This document shows positions 29,831 through 39,121 of a stretch of DNA of 64,000 nt, in pieces; position 1 is the stretch's first letter, and each line of letters opens with the position of its first letter. The notes beneath the pieces were generated by a model. That model was not told the DNA's origin, searched no databases, and was given only the letters and a program-made list of their open reading frames with translations. Position numbers and translations under genes: made by a program. Location of the stretch: assembly GCF_000209165.1 (NCBI RefSeq), contig NC_009044.1:1-64000 (forward strand), written 5' to 3'. The DNA comes from Scheffersomyces stipitis CBS 6054 (taxonomy: Eukaryota; Ascomycota; Pichiomycetes; Serinales; Debaryomycetaceae).

Positions 29831-32579
29831 TACAACCTTCCGCAGTCATGCAACGAAATTAAATGTTAAACAAGAAGAATTCTTAGATTGACCAGCAATT
29901 ATACGAGAAAGTTAGACAAGGTTTCAGAGCCCAACAAGATAACTCGAGACAGTAACAGAATAACAATGCACCACTTTTAATTTGATAAATTGTGAATGTA
30001 GATCAATATTTACTAACACAGTCATTAAAGAAATCGTCCAATACGAAGGGGATACAATTGCCAATCATAAAATGAATATTTTGATCAAATCTTGTTGCCA
30101 ACCAGGCAGACAACACCACCAACATAATCAAATCCGCGCCCCCCAATCCCATCCCTAGAAGTTGTGCTTAAAAATCCAAAGTGATAATTCCACTTGGTCC
30201 GGAAGTTTGCGAGGCGGTTAAAAGCTGGATGCGAAAAGAATAATATTTTTGAGCATTACCTAATGATTCTACTACAAGTTCACTTTTTTTGCAAGCCTGT
30301 GATTTGAGAGAATTTTTCAACCGCTTATCCTTTGTCCTTCTTGGAAAATTTTTGGTATTCATGGGAGAATCTAGAGACCACAAGAAGAAGATTCCAGGTA
30401 CACTATTTTTCAATTTCTTTAAGAAGCACGAGTAATCAAAATCAAGCAATAATAAAGAGGCCACTAACAATCTGTTGATCCCCGTTCATCATATAGCACT
30501 AAGAAATGCAAGAAGTGTTGTTAACTTAGATCTTTTGTACCACATAGATGATTACAGTATAGCGCATGATGTACGATGTGGTACTAAGATGATTTATGGA
30601 GTTGGGAAAGCTTTATATGGAACACCATCACTAAACAAACCAGTTGATGTCACTAGGCAGTATTGTTTCCAACTCTCGCTGCAATAGAGACAACTCTGAA
30701 AGCGTACTCACGCACAAGAATTTGTTTAGTCATACAATATATAATCTACACTATTTAAAACTTTAACAGGGGAAGACTTGGAAGAACGTCTTATTGGGTA
30801 TTCCCGCCAAGACTATCTGAGATTGCTTCAGTTATTAGCACTATTAGGTGGAAGAATAATTGTAAGGGAGGGTCCCGGTTTTCTTCCAATACTTCCTCAG
30901 GGTTGGCAAAATTTGTGCCCAGAGAGTTGACTAAGACAAGTACTTACGAATCATACACATTGACAAAAGATGCTCCGCAGTACAAAGTCATATAATCTTC
31001 AACAAGACAAGAAATTCCTGCTGTTTGTCTTGAAACTGCATTCAACAAGCGAGGAATCTAAAGAAGTTCTTTATGCAGTACTACAGGGAGCAGGTATATA
31101 GCAACTTTCCAAATCGAAGTTTGAGTATGGTTCTAACATCTTCTCACCATTTCCTTTGAATCATTACAAAAATCTCGAAAGCTTCCAACGTTTCCTGACA
31201 GAAATAGCAACAATTTAAACAATCCGGAACTAACATTAAGCCTGAATTGGGTCACATACATCTATTTATCCCCCATCAAAATATGTCCTAGTTCAAGAAA
31301 TTGCAATTGAAGTGTATTATCCGCTGGGAAATTAATCGACTCCTTTATTGAGAGATAATGTGCTAGTTGGATTTTATGGGAAGGTTAAAGTTCATTCACC
31401 GTAATTTTGATTTCTTGACTCTTCGTGGGTACTTCGTATGAACACTAGGGTATTATCTGTTACACCGAATTTGTACGAATAGCAATTCCAACGTGAAATA
31501 CGAAATAGCATGCATTACTTGAAATTCCAAACCTATTTATTGCATATTTTGAATCTTCCTCTAAGGTATAGAGAATGATCAGTGGAAGTCCAACAAGGTC
31601 AGATGTGACGACACTATTTAGTTCACATAAATAAAGAAGCACCGAAAGGTTTCTTGCACCAAATTAATATAAAGTAGTATTGGAATACAAACTATTTAGC
31701 GTAAGCATTATAACGAGATTTCAAATATTTTCCAAGTTTCTCTGCATATTCAGAAGATTTCTTCGAAGTATGTCTATCAAACAATGCATGCGCTAGCAGA
31801 ATAGCATAATTGAATACTCCGTAGATATCACTTTGTGATCCGATACGAATAATACTAGCAAACTCCCAGAAGATTATGCATGCAATCAAGTGGCTGTAAT
31901 ACGGCGTTCAGTAGATTCACCTTTTTAGACAAACTTAGCCATTCATCCAAACAAAATGCAACTGTGCTTTGAAATTATTCAGCTGGGCCATTTTCAGAAA
32001 AGGTACCAGTGATCTGAGACTCGGAGCGGGAAGTAAGATTGTCAGGAACAAATGAAGGACCTCCAGAGAAAACGAGTAGCAATAGGATTTCAACCGACAT
32101 TTTGCAATATTTGGCAATCAGGAACACTTGGTTGAAGGAAACACTCTGAGAAACGAGGCTTGGAATGGTTCTTTTGTTGATTGCAATTGTATGAAGTGGA
32201 ACTGAATTTGTACAGCGAAAATTCGATTAAATTCAAATATATTGAAATGCAAACCAGAAGCTTCATTAATGTCCCAAACTTCCTTTCAGAAATTCTAGAA
32301 GAAAAGGACGTATTTGAAGAATGATATCTAATTGGAGCCTCGAGAGCAAACAAAATTCAAAAGGATATCATTATCAACGCCCCATTCAAAAAAATTTTGA
32401 CAGATTTTTTCTACCGAAAGACACCATAGTAAGTTCAAATTTCTTCTCTAATAATATTCTGTTCAGAACACGGTTCGATTGCTTTAACACTTTCACTCTC
32501 TGCCTTTCAGAAATCAGTAGAGACATGCTTTATCAAGTTACTCTACATTGGAAAAGGATTTCAATCAGTAATTAATAAT
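29831..32579. other. 2.7-kb gene-poor stretch with possible relics
   Basis: No intact gene. Two short frames look protein-like but have no ATG or are cut. Plus strand 30478-30684 (HHIALRNARSVVNLDLLYHI..) I do not recognise. Minus strand 31692-31889 (SDIYGVFNYAILLAHALFD..) vaguely recalls the C-terminus of a fungal zinc-cluster regulator. The other frames (30168-30470, 31935-32353) show nothing. The stretch probably holds decayed accessory genes. Confidence 0.35.
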
Positions 32580-33653
32580 CTATTCAAATTGCTTCTCATA
32601 ATCTGTCAAGGTAAATCTATACTTCACCTTGCCAGATTGACATCTTTCCAAGGCTTCCTTGATACCTTGCTTTCCTATCGGAACAGCTTCGTACCATGCT
32701 TCAATCCCCTTTTCTGCTGCCAAGTTCAACATATCGATCATTTCTTGTCTATTACCCAAATGAGATGAACCAACGAAACAACCATTTTTGAGAAGACTTT
32801 CTGGGGAAACTTTGAAATCGTCCTCCGGCAATCCTAAGGCGATGTACTTCCCATGGACTCTCAAAGTTGAGAGGTATGCACCCATATCGAAGCCCGAGTT
32901 CGAATTAGCTGTACTCAATATCAAATCCAACTTGTATTTATATGGCTCATTCCAATTTTCTTCTCCAGTTGCAATATAATGATCTGCTCCAAGCTTTATG
33001 GCATCATCCTTCTTAGACAAAGACCTGGAGAACACATAGACCTCACAGCCCAAGGCTCTTGCCCACATTATAGCAAAGTGGCCCAAGCCGCCTACACCAA
33101 CAACACCAACTTTCTTACCTGGACCAGCTCCATTTCTTACCAAGGGAGAATATGTTGTGATACCAGCACAAAGCATTGGAGCCACACCTTCTGTAGACAA
33201 TGCCTCAGGAATTGGGAATGCAAAGTGCTCATGTACTCTGACATGCGAAGAGTAACCCCCATACGCCAATGAGCCATCTGGATAAACGTCGTTATACGTA
33301 TCGACCCATTTTGGACAATAAATTTCATCGCCATTCTTGCAGACATCGCATTCTAAGCAGGCCCAAGCCTGGGCTCCCATTCCTACTCTATCACCGATTT
33401 TAAACAGGGAAACATTGTCTCCAACTTTGACGACTTCACCCACAATTTCGTGACCAACAATTACTGGCAATCTTGGCTGGTCCCAACCTCCAGTGACAGT
33501 GTGGACATCTGAACCACAAACCCCGCATGCTTTGATCTTTATGTCGATATCAAGAGGACCGAATGTCTTTGGCTTAAAGTCCATCTTCTCAACTTCACTC
33601 CATTTGGAGGTGTCATTTACGGCAAACCCTTGAAAAGTATCTGGATAACCCAT
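32580..33653 (-). CDS. NADP(H)-dependent zinc alcohol dehydrogenase (ADH6/ADH7, cinnamyl-alcohol type)
   Basis: 357 codons, the usual length. This cytosolic medium-chain dehydrogenase family reduces a broad range of aldehydes with NADPH. Catalytic zinc ligands are visible: C46 in CGVCGSD, H68-E69 in GHEIVG and C162 in MLCAGIT. The structural zinc is bound by C99, C102, C105 and C113 (CLECDVCKNGDEIYC). The Rossmann motif GVGGLG is at 186-191, and SRSLSKK after the second strand fits NADP preference, as in S. cerevisiae Adh6. The neighbouring minus-strand gene is a short-chain dehydrogenase, and no operon is implied. Assignment to the family is firm, exact substrate is not. Confidence 0.88.
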   Translation of the reverse strand: MGYPDTFQGFAVNDTSKWSEVEKMDFKPKTFGPLDIDIKIKACGVCGSDVHTVTGGWDQPRLPVIVGHEIVGEVVKVGDNVSLFKIGDRVGMGAQAWACLECDVCKNGDEIYCPKWVDTYNDVYPDGSLAYGGYSSHVRVHEHFAFPIPEALSTEGVAPMLCAGITTYSPLVRNGAGPGKKVGVVGVGGLGHFAIMWARALGCEVYVFSRSLSKKDDAIKLGADHYIATGEENWNEPYKYKLDLILSTANSNSGFDMGAYLSTLRVHGKYIALGLPEDDFKVSPESLLKNGCFVGSSHLGNRQEMIDMLNLAAEKGIEAWYEAVPIGKQGIKEALERCQSGKVKYRFTLTDYEKQFE

Positions 33654-34351
33654 TGTAGATTTCGATTATTGAACAGTATAAGAAAAGAATACAAGCAAAT
33701 TTGAATATTTGATGAAGACCTACCATTATATCTCCATTTTATGTTCGATAGAGTTTGGTGGGGGAGGGGGCATCGATGCGAAAAACAATGCGATGTGGGG
33801 GAGCCTACTAACTTTGTACGGCGTAACGGCCTTCCATATTAAGTATTGAAAGTATCTATGGTAGTGGTGGGGTAGGTATGTGTCTATTTTAATAAATTTT
33901 CTGGGAGATTTTCGGAAAAATATTTTGAGATAACATTTCATCACTTCATAGCAATCACAAAATAAGGAGATTGTGATTGAGATAACAATTGAGTTGTATA
34001 TTTGTGGGTATACAATTTGGAAGGCTTAATCCGTATGCCATCATTCACCGTGGGCACATACAAGGAAGTACATTTATACTCATAGTCGTGAGGGTAGAGT
34101 AGAAATAGCTTTGCATTGGCTATTCTTACAGATTTCTAGGGTTCACTACCCATTATTGTCTAGGAATTACAAGACGATATATCAACTCTGCACTAAGAGT
34201 CTAGTTTGTGTAGAAACTATAATCTTATAAGGCACAAATGTTTTAGGAATGAAAAACACAATCTCTAATCTGTTATCGGAATCCATTTTTAGAAGGTGCT
34301 TTCTCTTTCATTACTTTTACATTTCATTGGGATGTGCTTCTAGTAGATTAT
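33654..34351. other. ADH6-type gene promoter region
   Basis: About 700 bp between two minus-strand genes. A G-rich stretch GGTGGGGGAGGGGG near 33757-33770 contains AGGGG, the yeast stress-response core. Nothing else stands out. Confidence 0.35.
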
Positions 34352-35104
34352 CTATAGAGAGATGCCCGCATCCTGGGCTACGATCGAGCCAGTAGAAGTA
34401 GCAAGCTTTGATAGCAACACAAATTGAGCCGCTGTTTCCTCAACATCAGGAATTGCATTGATGGGAGAAATCTGCTTTGACTTATCGATACGGTCCTGTG
34501 GAAATCTTTTCCCCCAGTCGGTCAACAACAAACCCGGACAAACCGCATGTACTCTAACTTTGGGACCTTGAGTCTTTGCAAGAATCTTGACAAGATGGAT
34601 CAATGCAGCTTTACTGACAGCGTAAGGAATACTTGAGCCGTAGACCATTCTGCCAGCTACTGAGGCAGAAACAATGAAAGTTCCACCCTCTTCATTATTG
34701 TCAAATACCTTCTTGGCAGCCCGGAATAGATAAAAGTGTGACTTGACGTTGTTGGAGAAGCAGCCGTCCCAGAGCTCATCGTCGAGCAGATCAATATCAT
34801 CAAATGGTACCATCTTTGTCCAACCAGCATTAGAGATGACAATATCGAGATGTCCCAACTGGGCCACAGCTTCCAGCACCAACTTTTCGGGAACAGAATT
34901 TTCGGAAACATCACCTTGGAGGATGACAGTTTTGACATTGAATTCAGATGCAAGCGTTTTGGCAAGTGCACTGGCTCTGTCTTGTGAATGGCAGTAGTTT
35001 ATTGCCAAGTCAACCCCTTCGGAGGCCAATTGCCGAGCCACAGCTGCACCAAGCCCAGCACTTCCACCTGTGATCAATGCAACCTTTCCTTTCAATTGAA
35101 TCAT
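34352..35104 (-). CDS. short-chain dehydrogenase/reductase
   Basis: 250 codons, the classic SDR length. The cofactor motif TGGSAGLG is at 12-19, NAG at 92-94, the catalytic Ser at 146 or 148 (VSASVAG), and YAVSK gives Tyr161 and Lys165. The PGLLLTDWG segment after the active site is typical. INYCHSQ after strand 2 has no clear acidic residue, which leans towards NADP. No signal peptide, so cytosolic. The substrate cannot be read from sequence. It is similar in layout to 3-oxoacyl reductase-like SDRs of unknown role in yeasts. Confidence 0.85.
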   Translation of the reverse strand: MIQLKGKVALITGGSAGLGAAVARQLASEGVDLAINYCHSQDRASALAKTLASEFNVKTVILQGDVSENSVPEKLVLEAVAQLGHLDIVISNAGWTKMVPFDDIDLLDDELWDGCFSNNVKSHFYLFRAAKKVFDNNEEGGTFIVSASVAGRMVYGSSIPYAVSKAALIHLVKILAKTQGPKVRVHAVCPGLLLTDWGKRFPQDRIDKSKQISPINAIPDVEETAAQFVLLSKLATSTGSIVAQDAGISL

Positions 35105-35273
35105 GCTGTCTTGTTGGTGTCAATTGCTTTGGAGTTTTTTTTAGATAAAACTACAAGATTTCCCCAGAAACGAGCGAGGGGGAAGTCTCACAACGAAATT
35201 TGGTGGGGTAGGGAACTATGTGCCGTCGGCTGCTGGGTAATTAGCACAATGGAATTTGTTACAATTGGTATCA

Positions 35274-35575
35274 TGAGATTGCAAGTTAGACTACGGAATT
35301 AATATTGTGCGGGATCCAATCTTGCCGGTCTCTCAATTGAATGTTAAATCAAAGAACAACTATATTTTGCATGATAGCTATGTTAATATTGTTAGATTTA
35401 TTTAATGTCAGTTCCAAGAAGGAGCAACATTATCCAAAATTTGCCTTGTCGTCCTCCACCTTTAATCCGCTCGAGCAGTGCAAGATTATTCGTGCCATCG
35501 TGCAAAACTACTAAGCGCACCAATATATTTATTCCGAGGGCTAGTTAACTTTCCGAGGCCTAACTTGCAATCTCA
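35274..35575. repeat. 302-bp repeat with inverted ends (TG...CA)
   Basis: It begins TGAGATTGCAAGTTAG and ends with the exact inverse CTAACTTGCAATCTCA. An inner copy of the right end (CCGAGGGCTAGTTAAC) occurs just inside. A degenerate relative lies at 24369-24545. It could be a solo LTR (TG...CA ends) or a small inverted-repeat element. The flanking five bases (TATCA and TGTAG) do not match, so no target duplication is seen. Confidence 0.5.
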
Positions 35576-36130
35576 TGTAGTTCACATTCGATGAACACTT
35601 ATGGCTGAAGGAGAAAATCAGAATACCTAGAAGCTTTATTTGAACTAGAGGGGTACATTTATCAATAGTGGCTATTTTTGCATTATTGATTAGGTTGCGA
35701 AGATTAATATGTTTTATCCGAAAACCTCCCGTCAGCAAAATTTCTGAAGTCATTTAGAATTAAGAATATCAAATAAATTCTGATTCATTTTTGAAGTAAA
35801 GGACATATGAAGTACCTTCGACTTCCCATTGAGTCATCACTATGATTTTGGCCCCAAGCTAACGAGTACCAGCTAAGTTCTGAGACTTCAGCCCGATCCG
35901 TATGCAGGAAGACGACAAACCACAACACCTCATTCTTTCTGTCTCCTACATGAAAATGATTCCTGTCTAACTTTCAAATACATTGACAAGAGTTATTTTA
36001 TTATTAACACTGTTAGTTAATTCGACTTTTGGTCACAAAACATAGATAATTGTATTTACCAGAAAGAAATCTATGAACTAATACGAAGAAGTTGAAAAGA
36101 TCCAGACAAGGTTTTATTGGTTCCGCTCTC
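35576..36130. other. intergenic 3' of the first CFEM gene
   Basis: About 550 bp, AT-rich, containing only short meaningless frames. No feature recognised. Confidence 0.4.
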
Positions 36131-37156
36131 CTAGACGAAGATGGCAGCGACCATGGCACCAAATGCAACCATGATGGAAGGCAAAGTGGCAGAACTTCCA
36201 CCAACTTGACTGCTAACTTCAGGAGTAGTCTCAACTGTGGCAGAAGTTGAGGCAGCAGCAGATTCTTCAGCAGCAGATTCTTCAGCAGCAGATTCTTCAG
36301 CAGTAGACTCTTCAGCAGCAGATTCAGCAGCAGAGGTGACTTCTTCTTCAGGAGTAGATTCAGCAGCAGATGTAGCATCTTCTTCTTCTGGTTCTTCGGC
36401 GGAGGCAGTGGTCTCAGTTACATCAGTGGTTGGCTCTTCGGCAGCGGTGGTTTCTTCTGGAGCAGTGGTGGCTTCTTCTGGAGCAGTTGTCTCTTCCTCG
36501 GTAGTCTCTTCTGGAGCAGTTGTTTCTTCTTCGGTAGTCTCTTCTGGAGCAGTGGTCTCTTCAGGAGCAGTCGTCTCTTCCGGAGCAGTGGTCTCTTCCG
36601 GAGCAGTGGTCTCTTCAGGAGCAGTGGTCTCTTCTGGAGCAGTGGTTTCTTCCGGAGCGGTAGTTTCTTCCGGAGCAGTGGTTTCATCCACAGTAGTTTC
36701 TTCTGGAGTGGATGTAGCACCTTCTTCAGTGGTGGTGGCTTCGGCGGCCGCAGCTTGGTCCAATGCCGTAGACAAAGAAGCAGGAATCATCCAATATGGT
36801 TCCCAGACACCAGCAGAGGAACATTGAGATATGGCCAACGAAGTGGCGACATGAACATCGTCTCCTTGACAGTTGTCAACGAAACACTGAGCAACAGCAG
36901 CACCCCATTGTGGCATGACACACAAACATCCAGTATCCCAGTAGGGACATGGAGTGCTACCAGTGGACTCCCTAACACAGTCCCTGGCACATTCTGGCAA
37001 CAAAGCGTAAATTCTGTCGGCAAAACCGTTGATTGTAGCAGTCTTTGGTACAGAAGGGAAAGTGGCATAGGGGTTATCACCGGCTGCGGTGGTGGTGTCA
37101 GCAGCAACGGCTCCAGCAGACATAGCCAAAGCAGAAAGGGCGTAAGAGTACTTCAT
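36131..37156 (-). CDS. CFEM haem-binding GPI-anchored wall protein with TTAPEE repeats
   Basis: 341 codons. A signal peptide (about 1-19) is followed by a CFEM domain with all eight Cys (56, 60, 70, 77, 79, 91, 96, 112) and Asp74 in PYWDTGC, the position that coordinates haem iron in the Candida CFEM proteins. Residues 152-246 are about twelve TTAPEE hexapeptides, an extended acidic, Thr-rich stalk likely O-mannosylated. Acidic/Ser repeats and a hydrophobic C-terminus (LPSIMVAFGAMVAAIFV) typical of a GPI signal follow. Candida relatives (RBT5/PGA7 type) pass haem across the cell wall. It lies next to a second CFEM gene and a ferric-reductase-family gene. Confidence 0.85.
   Translation of the reverse strand: MKYSYALSALAMSAGAVAADTTTAAGDNPYATFPSVPKTATINGFADRIYALLPECARDCVRESTGSTPCPYWDTGCLCVMPQWGAAVAQCFVDNCQGDDVHVATSLAISQCSSAGVWEPYWMIPASLSTALDQAAAAEATTTEEGATSTPEETTVDETTAPEETTAPEETTAPEETTAPEETTAPEETTAPEETTAPEETTAPEETTEEETTAPEETTEEETTAPEEATTAPEETTAAEEPTTDVTETTASAEEPEEEDATSAAESTPEEEVTSAAESAAEESTAEESAAEESAAEESAAASTSATVETTPEVSSQVGGSSATLPSIMVAFGAMVAAIFV
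36419..36703. repeat. 18-bp coding minisatellite
   Basis: Tandem 18-bp units encoding TTAPEE in the CFEM gene, with two variant TTEEE spacers. Because the complement is also rich in GCN, GTN and TCN codons, a long spurious open frame appears on the plus strand. Length variation between strains is likely. Confidence 0.7.
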
Positions 37157-37614
37157 AGCGATTGTGATTATAAACTAGGATGAGTATAGAGATTACCTCT
37201 TAGGCGACGAGAGAAAGTGGACTGTCGGCCCCATTAATATACTAGCGACCGCTGAACTAGACATCTCGAACGTTTCTCAAATGGGACACAAACGAAACAA
37301 ATGGAGCTTAAGCTGTCCATTTTTGGATTGTCCGACTTACTCCATTGGATCGTGGACTATTTCGACTTCGGTAATTACCTCGTACGCAAGATTTTAGCCT
37401 TGGGGCATTTTTAAAACAATACCCCCCAAAATTTAGACTCACGCATTTGCAGCTGCATGAATATATTTTTTATTTCTGCTCTTATGGAATATAACGTTCG
37501 TGAAAATACCAGTACCGGGATGCCAAGAGTCGCAATGCTGACTCCAAAAATACATTCACATTAAAAATTTGTTCTAGACAAAAACATACATTTATTTTGG
37601 TTACACACATACAC
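37157..37614. other. promoter of the first CFEM gene
   Basis: About 460 bp between two minus-strand genes. No clear TATA, iron-response or terminator signal that I would stand by. Confidence 0.3.
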
Positions 37615-38286
37615 TTAGAAGAATGCCATCGACAAGAGGAATCCGATAAAGCCACTCATTGCAATTGGAACACCGATATTTACACCTTTTCCGGCCGAGG
37701 TTGCACTAGTGGACGAAGTCTCATCTGATGTACTACTAGTCTCATCATTTCCAGTTTCAGATGCAGACGTAGCTTCATCAGTTGCAGACGGGGCTTCGTC
37801 GGCAGAACTTTCCTCAGAAGAGCTGGCGATTTCGGAGGAATCGCTCGATGGAGAGTCAGTCGATGGAGAGTCAGCTGAATCTGTGGTAGCAATTTCTTTT
37901 GCGTCACCGGCTGCTACAGAAAGTTCAGTCGAGATGGAAGCTGGCATCATCCATGTGTTTGCTCCAACCCTGTAACACAAGGAGGTAGCCAATGAAGTAG
38001 CGACAACAACATCAGAACCAGCGCATTTTTCAGCAACACACTGTCCAACAAGTCCAGACCATTGAGGCATAACACAGAAGCACCCTGTATCCCAGTATGG
38101 GCATGGAGTGTTACCAGTAGAGAACTTAACACACTCTTTGGCACATTCTGGCAACAACGCGTAAATTGGATCAGCAAATCCGTTGATGGATGCGGTTTTT
38201 GGGACTTTGGGATACGTGGCCCAATTATTAGCAACACAGACGTTTAAATAGTAAATGAAGGATAAAATATATACTACTTTGTTCAT
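37615..38286 (-). CDS. short CFEM haem-binding GPI protein
   Basis: 223 codons. Signal peptide 1-19 (YILSFIYYLNVCVA), then a CFEM domain with eight Cys (48, 52, 62, 69, 71, 83, 88, 104) and Asp67 in PYWDTGC. A Ser/Glu/Asp/Thr-rich stalk is followed by a GPI-type hydrophobic tail (VPIAMSGFIGFLLSMAFF). The CFEM domain is closely similar to that of the upstream neighbour (VPKTASINGFAD, PCPYWDTGC), so the two arose by duplication. The shorter stalk would place it nearer the membrane. It is divergent from the reductase gene at 39122, sharing an 835-bp region with it. Confidence 0.85.
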   Translation of the reverse strand: MNKVVYILSFIYYLNVCVANNWATYPKVPKTASINGFADPIYALLPECAKECVKFSTGNTPCPYWDTGCFCVMPQWSGLVGQCVAEKCAGSDVVVATSLATSLCYRVGANTWMMPASISTELSVAAGDAKEIATTDSADSPSTDSPSSDSSEIASSSEESSADEAPSATDEATSASETGNDETSSTSDETSSTSATSAGKGVNIGVPIAMSGFIGFLLSMAFF

Positions 38287-39121
38287 GATTATTGATTAAA
38301 CTGATAGTTTCTGAAGTTTTACAAAGTGAATATAACAAAACGCAAAGACTATCATTAAATACATCTATGGATAGAATCGTCAGGACAATGATCGAATTTC
38401 GAAAACTGGCCGTGATCGTCATAGGTTGAAAAAGTCGGTGCATTCGGGATTGCCTGTTTCTGCTCGTACTGATTTTATAGATAAAAAATAGAGTTTTGTG
38501 CGTGCAGCATGAGGCTCAAGTGCGAAATGAAATTAATTTTTCAAATCTTGGCGATACTCCGGTGATCGGACTCTTTGATTCGCTGGATTTTAAAAAATCC
38601 CTATTACCCAGGACCATTTTGGAAATAAAATTACATTCAGAAAGCTTCATTAGGCTTCCTATAAATTTTGCATATCTGCTCCTCATTTAATAGCGATATG
38701 TCCGACAATTACAAGCCGTCTCATTTTTTTGAAGGTTGCAGCCGCGATATTTCCGACCAATACTTCCCGCTTGCTTCCATTCCCGAAGGGCTTAACGTAG
38801 TCAGACTGAAGTATCCTTGGTAAAGGAAGCTTTGCCAAACCTCTAGGGGCAATCTAATAATAGTTCACAAGGTCAAAAGCTCCTGAACATATACTAAAGC
38901 CCACGTTATTGACAATAGCCTGCTTGACGCAACCGAAAATGGATTGAATGATGAATTAATATTACATGGTAATAAATAATACTTGGAATAGGTAAAAAAC
39001 TCTGGTGGTATCTAAAAATCCAGAAATTTCTCATAATTATTTCTTGCTTTCCAACATAAGAGTTCTGAACTGTTTCACCAAGATTTATACAATCCAAGAC
39101 GTCTAAAACCAGTTTGACAAG
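38287..39121. promoter_or_regulatory. shared region between CFEM and ferric-reductase genes
   Basis: 835 bp between divergently transcribed genes. A CCAAT box lies at 38757-38761. CCAAT-binding HAP complexes control iron genes in Candida relatives. A joint control region is plausible, but no GATA-type iron site was convincing. Confidence 0.35.

Noticed and set aside
35269..35580. Solo LTR with target-site duplication
   Set aside because: Ends are TG...CA, but the flanking five bases differ, so retrotransposition is not shown; kept as a generic repeat.
36237..36827. Long plus-strand frame opposite the CFEM gene
   Set aside because: Ala/Ser/Val-only translation caused by the complement of the TTAPEE repeat.
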